DNA from: Mycobacterium intermedium
Lineage (GTDB): Bacteria > Actinomycetota > Actinomycetes > Mycobacteriales > Mycobacteriaceae
Assembly (NCBI RefSeq): GCF_002086275.1
Contig: NZ_MVHT01000007.1
Span: forward strand, 1 to 64,000
DNA length: 64,000 nt
Direction: 5' to 3'
The notes beneath the pieces were generated by a model, which saw only the letters and a list, made by a program, of their open reading frames with translations, searched no databases and was not told the DNA's origin. The translations under genes and the position numbers were made by a program. Of this stretch, positions 1 through 7,076 are shown one piece after another. Positions within the stretch are counted from its first letter, which is position 1; the number at the start of each line of letters is the position of its first letter.

Positions 1-2
1 GA

Positions 3-71
3 GTGGGGACTTCTACCTGGCCACCAGTGGGGACTTTCTACTGGCCACAGATGGGGACTTTCTCATGGCCA
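3..71. mobile_element. IS21-like element end: three tandem 24-bp terminal repeats
   Basis: Three near-identical 21-bp blocks of the form RTGGGGACTTYYNMYTGGCCA start at 3, 27 and 51, a strict 24-bp period. Multiple short terminal repeats of this GGGGACTT...GGCCA type are what I recall at ends of actinobacterial IS21-family (istA/istB) elements. No transposase is visible; it would lie left of the window. The repeat abuts the LuxR-type coding remnant at about 72, so this looks like an insertion boundary. Because 24 is a multiple of three, the repeats stay open in frame with the remnant and create a spurious longer reading frame. Assignment to IS21 is by resemblance only. Confidence 0.45.
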
Positions 72-251
72 TTCACACCGACCGAACGCGACGTGGTGCG
101 GCTGGTAAGTGAAGGACTCGGCAACAATGACATCGCCACGAGGCTTTTCATCTCGCCGCGCACGGTGTCAACTCACCTCACGCACATCTACGCCAAGCTC
201 GGCCTCACCTCGCGCGTGCAACTGGCCCATGAAGCAACCCGTCGCGCCTGA
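72..251 (+). pseudogene. 3' remnant of a LuxR-type regulator (GerE HTH domain only)
   Basis: The reading frame gives a complete LuxR/GerE helix-turn-helix domain: [15 protein letters not shown], then [19 protein letters not shown], ending [18 protein letters not shown] and a stop. This is the C-terminal signature of the large mycobacterial LuxR-family regulators (Rv0386/Rv1358/Rv2488c type, as I recall them), which normally carry several hundred N-terminal residues of ATPase or cyclase-like sequence. Here the domain begins directly after the IS21-like repeats with no start codon of its own, so the gene is truncated at its 5' end. A GTG or ATG inside the repeats could in principle express an 82-residue HTH peptide, but no ribosome binding site supports this. 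Confidence 0.6.
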
Positions 252-718
252 ACGCACAGGTTGGGATCGCGCAGTGAAGACAGGGATGGGTTCCTCTACG
301 TCCAACTGGGTAGTGGCCAGCACACCGACTTCGGCCTCCCAAATAGTCGATGGCAAGCTGCGGGCGGGGGCTGTCTAAGCGCCAACTCCCGGGGCACGGC
401 GGCTAGCTTGGCCCCTGCCCGCCGCGTACACCATGAACGCTTCCAGTTGTACGCGCTAAGCAAGCCCCTTGACGTTGGGGCCGACTACACCGGCAGGGGA
501 AGCCCACCCAGGAGGATCACCGGCTATCGCCTCGGTCGTCCCGGTCGGCGTATTTGGCGGCTGAGACGCTCCACGGGTCTTAGTGCCACGGAGTCATCAA
601 TTGTTGCTGGACAGGGAAACGTCAAGCACTTTGAGGGCGGTCTCGGCCACCAGCGATGGGTAGGCCATCGGGACCGAGCAGACCAAGCTGAAAGAGGACA
701 CTGGCCTGGCGAACGTGA
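252..718. other. No supported gene
   Basis: Open frames exist on both strands, but none has a family resemblance, a good ribosome binding site or an uninterrupted homologous domain. The stretch lies between the LuxR remnant and the FKBP gene and is probably decayed sequence associated with the element end. I see no strong hairpin terminator for either flank. Confidence 0.5.
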
Positions 719-1093
719 CTACCTCACGTCGAGCAGGTCCACCACGAAGATCAGCGATTCGCCGGGCTTGATGACGCCACCGGCGCCACGCTCGCCGTAG
801 GCGAGGTGAGAGGGTATGACCAGCTGCCGGCGACCGCCGACCTTCATGCCTTGTACGCCCTGGTCCCAGCCCTGGATGACCTGCCCGACGCCGAGTCGGA
901 ACGTCAGCGGCTCACCGCGGTTGTAGGAAGCGTCGAACTCCTCGCCGGTGGAGTGGGCCACGCCGACGTAGTGCACGACCACCGTGCTACCGGGGGTGGC
1001 CTCCGCGCCGTCGCCCTCGATGACGTCGGTGATGACCAGGTCGGTGGGCGGCTCCCCGCCGGGGAAATCGATCTCGGGCTTCTTAGCAGTCAT
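719..1093 (-). CDS. FKBP-type peptidyl-prolyl cis-trans isomerase
   Basis: A 124-residue single-domain FKBP, expected to catalyse cis-trans isomerisation of Xaa-Pro bonds in the cytoplasm. The frame shows the family signature in order: VVHYVGV, then GEEFDASYNRG, FRLGVGQVIQGWDQGVQGMKVGG, RRQLVIPSHLAYGERG and a C-terminal ESLIFVVDLLDV. The aromatic pocket residues (Tyr, Phe-Asp, Trp, Tyr) are present. I chose the ATG at 1093 (MTAKKPEIDFPGG) because the upstream 17 codons are not FKBP-like. There is no signal peptide or lipobox. It is transcribed away from ssrA and is not in an obvious operon. Confidence 0.88.
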   Translation of the reverse strand: MTAKKPEIDFPGGEPPTDLVITDVIEGDGAEATPGSTVVVHYVGVAHSTGEEFDASYNRGEPLTFRLGVGQVIQGWDQGVQGMKVGGRRQLVIPSHLAYGERGAGGVIKPGESLIFVVDLLDVR

Positions 1094-1265
1094 CTCATGA
1101 CACTGGCAGATGGTCGCGGGAGGTCTGCCGACGGGTGGTTGCAAGCAAGGCGTAGAGCCCCATTACGACCACCGCTTCGGCGCCCGATGGTGATTCACAC
1201 TAAACAAGGTCGACTTGAACAGACCTAGCCTCACCTGCGGTTTTGCTCCGTGCGCGCATGCTCCG

Positions 1266-1515
1266 TCACCGCCGGTGTGAGCCGCTGGTGATGGCGCATC
1301 TGCTAGCGGTTATGGAGACTGTCTGTATCCCCGGTGCAGGGTGCGGTGTGGTGGTGTCCAGTCGGGGGATATGTGTTGGTTTCGGTGTTGATGGCGGGTG
1401 CGCTATCACCGCCCGTCTGAGCTGGTGCTGATGGCGCATGCGCTAGCAATTCTGCAGTTTTCCGTATCCCCGGAGCGGGCGGCGGGACCGCGGCCCCCTG
1501 GGGAATGTGTGCTGG
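1266..1515. repeat. Imperfect ~140-bp tandem duplication downstream of ssrA
   Basis: The segment beginning at about 1266 (CACCGCCGGTGTGAGC...TGATGGCGCATCTGCTAGC) recurs at about 1406 (CACCGCCCGTCTGAGC...TGATGGCGCATGCGCTAGC). The second copy continues through a shared TATCCCCGG and a shared GGATATGTGT/GGAATGTGTG end. The offset is 140 bp. Neither copy encodes a recognisable protein, and the region 1094-1526 otherwise holds no gene that I can support. Confidence 0.6.
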
Positions 1516-1526
1516 CGACGACAGCC

Positions 1527-1544
1527 AAAAATCGCCTTCTGGCG
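1527..1544 (-). terminator. Candidate intrinsic terminator of ssrA
   Basis: On the minus strand, 15 nt beyond the encoded CCA end of tmRNA, the sequence CGCC-AGAA-GGCG is followed directly by ATTTTT. The stem is only four base pairs, but the tetraloop and T run are typical of a short rho-independent terminator. Its placement just past the mature 3' end supports the role. Confidence 0.5.
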
Positions 1545-1559
1545 TTTACTGCATACTTC

Positions 1560-1927
1560 TGGTGGAGCTGCCGGGAATCGAACCCGGGTCCTACGGCATT
1601 CCCTCAAGGCTTCTCCGTGCGCAGTTCGCTGTGCCTCTACTCGGATCTCCTGGTCACGCGAACCAGCCAGGATGACGATCCCAGTCGCTGTTGGTGTCCC
1701 GATGAGTCCCGCGACCGAACCCATCGGTTGATCCCTCTAGCTGATGCCGGGGTCCGGGTCGAGGGCGTTCCCGGTCCGACAGACTAGCTGTCGCTTAGGC
1801 AGCGAGAGCGTAGTCGCGCTGATGTGACTCGGCGCTTAATTGGTTGCAACGACGCTTACGGTGGTCTCTTGCCTGCACCGGCACGCTTCCCTTGATTCGA
1901 TGCGCGAAGTCGAAACCGTTCAGCCCC
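1560..1927 (-). ncRNA. ssrA: tmRNA (transfer-messenger RNA)
   Basis: The 368-nt RNA begins GGGGCUGAACGGUUUCGAC and ends GGUUCGAUUCCCGGCAGCUCCACCA, so the alanine-tRNA-like acceptor stem pairs GGGGCUG with CAGCUCC and CCA is encoded. The tag reading frame lies at 1833-1795: GCC resume codon, then A-E-S-H-Q-R-D-Y-A-L-A-A and UAA. The mycobacterial tags I recall begin ADS; here the second residue is Glu. tmRNA with SmpB (encoded at 3565-4047) rescues stalled ribosomes and marks the nascent protein for proteolysis. Ends were set from the pairing of the acceptor stem, and the UUCGAAUC-like T-arm supports the 3' part. Confidence 0.97.
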
Positions 1928-1934
1928 TCGCATC

Positions 1935-1953
1935 CCTGCCGGTTTCCGGCAGG
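1935..1953 (-). other. Perfect hairpin in the pre-tmRNA 5' leader
   Basis: CCTGCCGG-TTT-CCGGCAGG is a perfect 8-bp inverted repeat with a 3-nt loop ending 8 nt upstream of the mature tmRNA 5' end. With the proposed -10 at 1961-1966 the transcript would start at about 1953. The hairpin would then form essentially the whole 5' leader removed by RNase P. Confidence 0.5.
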
Positions 1954-1960
1954 ACCATCA

Positions 1961-1988
1961 ATGGTACGCCCCTACCAACCAGTGGCAA
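1961..1988 (-). promoter_or_regulatory. Candidate ssrA promoter
   Basis: On the minus strand a -35-like TTGCCA (1988-1983) is separated by 16 bp from a -10-like TACCAT (1966-1961). This gives a start near 1953-1954, about 26 nt upstream of the mature tmRNA end. Both hexamers differ from the sigma-A consensus at one or two positions. Confidence 0.5.
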
Positions 1989-2063
1989 ACCAATTATGTT
2001 CCCGTTAAGCGCATCGATTCGCGATCGCTGAAAGCGGGCTCTAAGTACCTAATGCGCAGGTGG

Positions 2064-2272
2064 GCGGGCCAAAGGGCCCACCCTCGGCGCGAGCGGCGGC
2101 AGCGTGTGCGACGTCGAACGTGGGGCCTGTGGCCCTCAACCCGCACGCAGCGGGCCAAAGGGCCCACCCTCGGCGCGAGCGCCGGCGGCGATCGCCGAAC
2201 GTGGGGCCTGTGGCCCTCAACCCGCACGCGGCGGGCCAAAGGGCCCACGCTCGGCGCGAGCGGCGGCGGCCG
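2064..2272. repeat. Three-copy 81-86-bp GC-rich palindromic repeat
   Basis: Copies start at 2064, 2150 and 2231 (the last is partial). Each opens GCGGGCCAAAGGGCCCAC followed by CTCGGCGCGAGCG. The first two also carry CGTGGGGCCTGTGGCCCTCAACCCGCACGC. Each full unit contains two hairpin-forming elements, GGGCC-AAA-GGGCC-type and GGGGCC-TGT-GGCCC. It lies between the tmRNA promoter and the stop codon of the gene at 2298-3140, and no protein-coding function is apparent. The rest of 1989-2297 shows nothing else. Confidence 0.75.
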
Positions 2273-2297
2273 CGACTGGGAGCCGCAGCCGCGGCCC

Positions 2298-3140
2298 TCA
2301 GATGACGAAATTCAGCCGGTCCACAATGCGTTGAGCCAACTCCCGGTCGCCGGCCAACTCGACGTCTTGAGCGCGTTTGGGACACAGCGGCCGGCCGCCG
2401 ACGAGCCTGGTGAACTGCAAGCCATCCAGCCGGATCGTCGCCGTCGGCTCTGCGCCACCGAAGTCGTCGACCACCTTGGCCCGGCCGTCAACAGCGACGC
2501 GGATGCTGCCGCTCAGTGGACCGGTCAGCTCGAACAAGACCCGGGACCCGTCAGGCGCTTTCGCCAGCTTTCCGACGACGAAACCCAGCGAGGACGAAAT
2601 CTCGTCGAGAACCAGCGGCAACGCTGGCCCCTCGAGATCGTTGTCGGACGAAGGGCGCTGCAGCCCGAGGCGAATGTCTTGCTCGTGCATCCAGCAGTCA
2701 AAAGCCCGAATCCGCATGAACCGGCCATAGGCGTCCATACCGGCCGGCGTCGCGGTGACGGCGTTCCAGTCCTCGTCGGACATGTCCGCCAAAACCTGCC
2801 GGCGCGACTTTGTCACCTCGCGAAACTTCTCCAGCACCGCAGTGCCGGGCTCTGCGGCCAGCGCGCGCACCCAGCACTCGTTCAGAGCACCGATGTCGTT
2901 GCGCACATGGGGCAGCTCCTTGACGTCGATGTCCGGCTGGGGTGGCGCGATGCCGGCCAGAAACGACTCCGTCCCGATGATGTGCGAAACCAGGGCCTTG
3001 ACGTCCCAACCGGGCAGCGGCGATGGCGCCTGCCAACTGCTCTCCGGCAGGCCGTCCACCAGCGTGTCGATGTCGTCCCACACGGAGAACAGGCCGTCCA
3101 GGACGGCGGACTTGTCGAGTTGGGTGATGGGGGCTGGCAT
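2298..3140 (-). CDS. Maleylpyruvate isomerase-family (DinB-like) protein, Rv3099c-like
   Basis: A 280-residue member of the actinobacterial TIGR03083/mycothiol-dependent maleylpyruvate isomerase N-domain family. An N-terminal DinB-like four-helix bundle carries the characteristic LPGWDVKALVSHIIGTE stretch, whose His is a metal ligand in the family, and FDCWMHEQDIRLGL with a second His. It is followed by a C-terminal sterol-carrier-like domain ending VDRLNFVI. Many relatives have no assigned substrate. The start ATG at 3140 (MPAPITQLDKSAV) follows the point where the 55-bp repeats stop; frames extending into the repeats are artefacts. It is probably the Rv3099c orthologue by position beside smpB. 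The promoter must lie in or beyond the minisatellite. Confidence 0.75.
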   Translation of the reverse strand: MPAPITQLDKSAVLDGLFSVWDDIDTLVDGLPESSWQAPSPLPGWDVKALVSHIIGTESFLAGIAPPQPDIDVKELPHVRNDIGALNECWVRALAAEPGTAVLEKFREVTKSRRQVLADMSDEDWNAVTATPAGMDAYGRFMRIRAFDCWMHEQDIRLGLQRPSSDNDLEGPALPLVLDEISSSLGFVVGKLAKAPDGSRVLFELTGPLSGSIRVAVDGRAKVVDDFGGAEPTATIRLDGLQFTRLVGGRPLCPKRAQDVELAGDRELAQRIVDRLNFVI

Positions 3141-3151
3141 GGTCGGAATAG

Positions 3152-3535
3152 TAGTGGCGATCGCAAGCGCGGCGGAGCCGGGCGCGGCGGGTCGGCCACC
3201 ATCGGCTAGTGGCGATCGCAAGCGCGGCGGAGCCGGGCGCGGCGGGTCGGCCACCATCGGCTAGTGGCGATCGCAAGCGCGGCGGAGCCGGGCGCGGCGG
3301 GTCGGCCACCATCGGCTAGTGGCGATCGCAAGCGCGGCGGAGCCGGGCGCGGCGGGTCGGCCACCATCGGCTAGTGGCGATCGCAAGCGCGGCGGAGCCG
3401 GGCGCGGCGGGTCGGCCACCATCGGCTAGTGGCGATCGCAAGCGCGGCGGAGCCGGGCGCAGCGGGTCGGCCACCATCGGCTAGTGGCGATCGCAAGCGC
3501 GGCGGAGCCGGGCGCGGCGGGTCGCCACCATCGGC
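3152..3535. repeat. Seven-copy 55-bp minisatellite (VNTR)
   Basis: Head-to-tail units TAGTGGCGATCGCAAGCGCG... ending GGTCGGCCACCATCGGC begin at 3152, 3207, 3262, 3317, 3372, 3427 and 3482. Units 1-5 are identical. Unit 6 has GGGCGCAGCGG in place of GGGCGCGGCGG, and unit 7 lacks one G and is 54 bp. The array fills nearly all of the gap between smpB and the gene at 2298-3140, starting 12 bp upstream of that gene's ATG. Since 55 is not a multiple of three it generates overlapping proline/arginine-rich spurious frames. There are no spacers, so it is not CRISPR. Confidence 0.97.
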
Positions 3536-3564
3536 CCAGTGCGGGTCGCCACCCAGGCCCTCCC

Positions 3565-4047
3565 TCACATCCCTTTTTGCCGACGCCCCAGTTCACGCAG
3601 CACTTCGCGTTGGGCGTCGCGCTTGGCGATGTCCTGCCGCTTGTCGTGGGCTTGCTTACCACGGCCCAACGCGAGCTCGACCTTGACCTTGCCTTCGGTG
3701 AAGTACAGCGACAACGGCACCAACGCGTAGTTCCCTTCGCGCAGCTTGCCGATCAGGCCGTCGATCTCCCGACGATGCAGCAGCAGCTTGCGGGTGCGGC
3801 GCGGATCGTGATTGGTCCAGCTGCCGTGCCGATACTCCGGAATGTGCAGGTTTCGCAGCCAGACCTCGCCGTCGTCGACGGTGGCGAACGCGTCAACCAG
3901 CGACGCGTGCCCAGCGCGCAGGCTCTTCACCTCGGTGCCTTGCAGGGCCACGCCCGCTTCGAATACCTGGACGATCGAGTAGTTGTGCCGGGCCTTGCGA
4001 TTGCTGGCCACAATCTGCTTGCCGTCCGCGCGCGGCTTTTTCGCCAT
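3565..4047 (-). CDS. smpB: SmpB, tmRNA-binding protein
   Basis: SmpB binds the tRNA-like domain of tmRNA and delivers it to stalled ribosomes. The 160-residue product is full length and shows the family core IVASNRKARHNYSI, EAGVALQGTEVKSLR, DGEVWLRNLHIPEY, HDPRRTRKLLLHRREI, VPLSLYFTEGKVKVELALGRGK and a basic C-terminal tail RDAQREVLRELGRRQKG. The start MAKKPRADGK at 4047 is preceded two bases upstream by the ftsX stop, so it is the last gene of an ftsE-ftsX-smpB operon. Its RNA partner, ssrA, lies 1.6 kb downstream on the same strand. Confidence 0.97.
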   Translation of the reverse strand: MAKKPRADGKQIVASNRKARHNYSIVQVFEAGVALQGTEVKSLRAGHASLVDAFATVDDGEVWLRNLHIPEYRHGSWTNHDPRRTRKLLLHRREIDGLIGKLREGNYALVPLSLYFTEGKVKVELALGRGKQAHDKRQDIAKRDAQREVLRELGRRQKGM

Positions 4048-4049
4048 TG

Positions 4050-4946
4050 CTACCGCCGTACGTAGAGGCGCAACGTCACGTACGCCGTCAGCCCGGCCAT
4101 CGACAGGCCGAGTAGCAGCAAGACCGGCGAGATGTAGTACAAGATGTCGGCGTTATCGACCTTGGCGATCAGGTGGGCGCGGTAGAACCGGTCCAGCGCG
4201 CCCTCGAAAAACCACGCCCGCACGGCTATCAAGCCGACGATGGCGAGGACTACGCCGATGAGCGCGGCGACGATCGCCTCAACCAGGAACGGTAGCTGGG
4301 TATACCACCGGCTGGCGCCGACGAGTCGCATGATGCCGATCTCCGTGCGCCTCGTATAGGCCGCTACCTGGACCATGTTGACGATCAACAGGATCGTGCC
4401 GATGGCCTGCACCAGCGCCACGGCGAATGCTGCGTTGCGCAACCCGTCCAGGATGGAAAACAGCCGGTCGATCGCTTGCTTCTGGTTGAAGGTGCTGCGC
4501 ACCCCGGGCTGCCCTTCCATCGCCGCGGCGAATTCCGGGTGCTGGTCGGGGTTGTTCAGCTTGACGATGAACGACGCCGGGAAGGAGTCCTTGACGGCAA
4601 GCTCCCGGTACTCCGGGAACTTCTTCATCGCATCTGCGTACGCAGTTTCCTGGTTGACGAACCGCACCGACTTGACGTCGCTGCGCGCCTCAATCTTGTT
4701 GCGCAGCGCCTTGCACAGCTCGCCCGAGCAGTTGGGGTCGTTGGCGGAAATGTCCTCGGTGAGAAAGACCTGGGTCTCGACGCGGTCGAGATAGATGGCC
4801 CTCGAGTTGTCGGCCAATCGGACCACCAACAGGCCGCCACCGAACAGGCCGATGGAGATGGCGGTGGTCAAGATCATCGCAATGGTCATGGTGACGTTGC
4901 GACGAAAGCCCGTAAGGACCTCGTTGAGTAGGAATCCGACGCGCAC
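4050..4946 (-). CDS. ftsX: FtsX, membrane subunit of the FtsEX complex
   Basis: A 298-residue integral membrane protein that, with FtsE, couples ATP hydrolysis to periplasmic peptidoglycan hydrolase activation at the septum. It starts [35 protein letters not shown]. There is one N-terminal transmembrane helix, then an extracytoplasmic domain of about 120 residues containing [14 protein letters not shown] (a Cys pair), then three C-terminal helices (around [37 protein letters not shown] and [15 protein letters not shown]). The last bases of ftsE directly abut its start, indicating translational coupling. Length and order match the M. tuberculosis operon. Confidence 0.96.
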   Translation of the reverse strand: MRVGFLLNEVLTGFRRNVTMTIAMILTTAISIGLFGGGLLVVRLADNSRAIYLDRVETQVFLTEDISANDPNCSGELCKALRNKIEARSDVKSVRFVNQETAYADAMKKFPEYRELAVKDSFPASFIVKLNNPDQHPEFAAAMEGQPGVRSTFNQKQAIDRLFSILDGLRNAAFAVALVQAIGTILLIVNMVQVAAYTRRTEIGIMRLVGASRWYTQLPFLVEAIVAALIGVVLAIVGLIAVRAWFFEGALDRFYRAHLIAKVDNADILYYISPVLLLLGLSMAGLTAYVTLRLYVRR

Positions 4947-5639
4947 TCAGCGATCCATTCCGTAGACGCCACGCTGCTCGTCGCGAACCAGCCTGCCAAG
5001 AGACAACTCGACCACACGTTGACGCATCGAGTCCACGATGTGGTGGTCGTGCGTTGCCATCAGGACCGTGGTCCCGCTGATCCGGTTGATCCGCTCCAAC
5101 AAATCCATGATGTCCTTACTGGTATCTGGGTCGAGGTTGCCAGTGGGCTCGTCGGCCAACAACACCAGAGGCCTGTTGACATACGCGCGGGCGATCGCCA
5201 CCCGCTGCTGCTCACCGCCCGACAACTCATGGGGAAGACGGTTGGCCTTGCCGGACAGGCCGACCGTTTCCAGCACCTCGGGCACCACCTTGTTGATCGC
5301 TTCGGCGCGCTTGCCGATGACCTCCAACGCGAAGGCGACGTTCTCGTAGACGGTCTTTTGCTGCAGCAACCGGAAGTCCTGGAAAACGCAGCCGATCACC
5401 TGGCGCAGCTTGGGGACGTTCCGGCCGCGCAGCTTGTTGACGTGGAACTTTGACACCCGGACGTCACCGCTGGTCGGCGTCTCCGCGGCCAGCAACAGCC
5501 GCATGAACGTCGACTTGCCGGAACCCGACGGGCCGATGAGGAAGACGAACTCACCCTTGTCGATTTCGACGTTGATGTCGTCGAGCGCCGGACGTGCCGA
5601 CGATTTGTACTGCTTGGTGACATTTTCCAGGGTGATCAT
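4947..5639 (-). CDS. ftsE: FtsE, cell-division ABC ATPase
   Basis: ATPase of FtsEX. The 230-residue protein has Walker [10 protein letters not shown] at residues 36-44, Q-loop CVFQDFRLL, signature [14 protein letters not shown], Walker [15 protein letters not shown] and the switch His in MATHDHH. I use the ATG at 5639 ([21 protein letters not shown]), matching the conserved mycobacterial N-terminus; a GTG immediately upstream is possible. It is followed without a gap by ftsX, and the proline-rich protein at 5683-6099 lies upstream on the same strand. Confidence 0.96.
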   Translation of the reverse strand: MITLENVTKQYKSSARPALDDINVEIDKGEFVFLIGPSGSGKSTFMRLLLAAETPTSGDVRVSKFHVNKLRGRNVPKLRQVIGCVFQDFRLLQQKTVYENVAFALEVIGKRAEAINKVVPEVLETVGLSGKANRLPHELSGGEQQRVAIARAYVNRPLVLLADEPTGNLDPDTSKDIMDLLERINRISGTTVLMATHDHHIVDSMRQRVVELSLGRLVRDEQRGVYGMDR

Positions 5640-5682
5640 CACGGCACGCCAGTGTAGCCGTGCGCATAGCCGGCGGACGAAA

Positions 5683-6099
5683 TCAACGGCCCGGCACGAT
5701 CGGACCGGGTGCCGGACCCGGACTCGGCGGGACCGAACTCGAGGGAGGACACAGCGCCGGCACCAAACAGGGCAGCGTGGGCGGAGCGAACGGCGGGGTG
5801 GTGGTGGTAGTGGTCGTGGTCGTCGGCACTTCGCTCGGCGTCGGCGGTTCGGTGGTCGTTATCGGCGTCTCCGTGTTCGTCGGAGGCTGATCCACCCGGG
5901 TACGCGGCACCCAGGTGTAGTCCGGATCGGGCACGTAACCCGGCGGGACCACCTGCGCGGGCGGCGTGGTGGGCTTGGCTTCCGGCTCCGGCTTGTAGGT
6001 TTCGTAAGTCCACCAGGTCAGCAGGAACGCCGCCATCAGAACCAGCGTTGACGTGCGAAATTGGCCGAACAAATGTTTCGGCCACATCCGTAACTTCAT
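5683..6099 (-). CDS. Proline/threonine-rich membrane-anchored protein (Rv3103c-like)
   Basis: A 138-residue protein with a short basic cytoplasmic start ([17 protein letters not shown]), one transmembrane segment at about residues 17-31 ([15 protein letters not shown]) and a long exported Pro/Thr-rich tail. The tail includes a run of nine threonines and closes [11 protein letters not shown]. No catalytic domain is visible. It corresponds in position and architecture to Rv3103c. The ATG overlaps the stop of the MscS gene by ATGA, so the two are translationally coupled. A role at the envelope with FtsEX or the channel is only inferred from context. Confidence 0.8.
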   Translation of the reverse strand: MKLRMWPKHLFGQFRTSTLVLMAAFLLTWWTYETYKPEPEAKPTTPPAQVVPPGYVPDPDYTWVPRTRVDQPPTNTETPITTTEPPTPSEVPTTTTTTTTTPPFAPPTLPCLVPALCPPSSSVPPSPGPAPGPIVPGR

Positions 6100-7076
6100 C
6101 GCTGTTGCACCGAATCCGTTGTCTCGGTCTGGGTGGCCTGCGGATCCTTGACGCCTCCGGCATCGACGACTCCGATCGTCGCATCGGCGGCAGTCATGAT
6201 GCCGGCGCGGGCGAGCGCCCGGATAACGAGCACACGGAGCTTCCGGCCGGCCTCGAACTGCTTGCCGGGCAGGGTGCGAGCCACCAACCGCAGGGTGACG
6301 GTGTCGATCTGGATGCTCTCCACGCCCATCACCGTCGGCGAGTCCAGCAACAGGTCGCCCAGCACCGGGTCGTCGATCGCGTGCTCGCACTCCTGATGCA
6401 GGACCTCGTTGACGCGGTTCAGGTCGACATGGGTCGACACCGGGATATCGACAACCGCGCGCGCCCAGTCTTTGGAGAGGTTGACCGATTTCACGATCGA
6501 ACCGTTGGGAATGGTGAACACTTCCCCATCGCTGGACCGCAACTTGGTCACCCGCAGCGTGACGTCCTCGACCGTGCCGCGCGCTTCGGCGGAAACACCC
6601 GAAACCGTGAGCGCCACCAGGTCGCCGAACCCGTACTGCTTCTCGACGATGATGAAGAAGCCGCCCAGCAGGTCCTGGACCACCCGCTGAGCACCGAAGC
6701 CCAACGCGGCACCCAGTACAGCCGCCGGTGCGACCAGTGAGCCCACCGAGAAGTTCATGACTTCGGTGATCTGCACCGCGACGACCACGCAAATGATCGC
6801 GATCGACACCCAGGAGATCACCGAGGCCACCGCCTGGCGGTGTTTGGTGGCCTCCGAGCGCACCAGTGCATCACTTTCGGTGAAGCCGACGTCGAGCTTG
6901 CTCGTCACTCGGTGCGCCACGTAGTTGACGAAGCGGGCGGCCAGGACCGCCGCGATCAACAGCATGACGATCCGCAGACCTCTGGTGATGATCCACTCAC
7001 CGATGTCGCCGCGCCAGAAATCGTGCCAACGCTGTCCCATGGACGCGGCGAGGATTGTCGTGTTAGTCGTCGTCAT
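6096..7076 (-). CDS. MscS-family small-conductance mechanosensitive channel
   Basis: A 326-residue membrane protein, Rv3104c-like. It has N-terminal transmembrane helices ([21 protein letters not shown] and [18 protein letters not shown]) followed by the pore-lining helix region [33 protein letters not shown], which holds the Gly/Ala-rich packing and the conserved GFGAQ-V-DL-G motif. The cytosolic beta domain follows, with [24 protein letters not shown]. Such channels release solutes on hypo-osmotic shock. The start overlaps the 3' end of prfB by 14 bp, placing it in a prfB-mscS-Rv3103c-like run. An internal ATG at residue 12 is an alternative start. Confidence 0.88.
   Translation of the reverse strand: MTTTNTTILAASMGQRWHDFWRGDIGEWIITRGLRIVMLLIAAVLAARFVNYVAHRVTSKLDVGFTESDALVRSEATKHRQAVASVISWVSIAIICVVVAVQITEVMNFSVGSLVAPAAVLGAALGFGAQRVVQDLLGGFFIIVEKQYGFGDLVALTVSGVSAEARGTVEDVTLRVTKLRSSDGEVFTIPNGSIVKSVNLSKDWARAVVDIPVSTHVDLNRVNEVLHQECEHAIDDPVLGDLLLDSPTVMGVESIQIDTVTLRLVARTLPGKQFEAGRKLRVLVIRALARAGIMTAADATIGVVDAGGVKDPQATQTETTDSVQQR

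Noticed and set aside
261..800. Rightward frame of 179 codons between the LuxR remnant and FKBP
   Set aside because: Low-complexity Arg/Gly composition, no ribosome binding site, overlaps the FKBP 3' end antisense.
2052..3209. Long rightward frame of 385 codons across the repeats and the Rv3099c-like gene
   Set aside because: Arginine/proline-rich shadow frame antisense to a recognisable protein; it begins in palindromic repeats and has no family similarity.
3152..3535. Possible CRISPR array
   Set aside because: The 55-bp units are contiguous and nearly identical with no unique spacers and no cas genes, so it is a minisatellite.
3157..3564. Proline/alanine-rich proteins encoded by the 55-bp repeats
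   Set aside because: The unit length is not a multiple of three, so frames shift every unit; there are no start signals and no conservation of sequence type.
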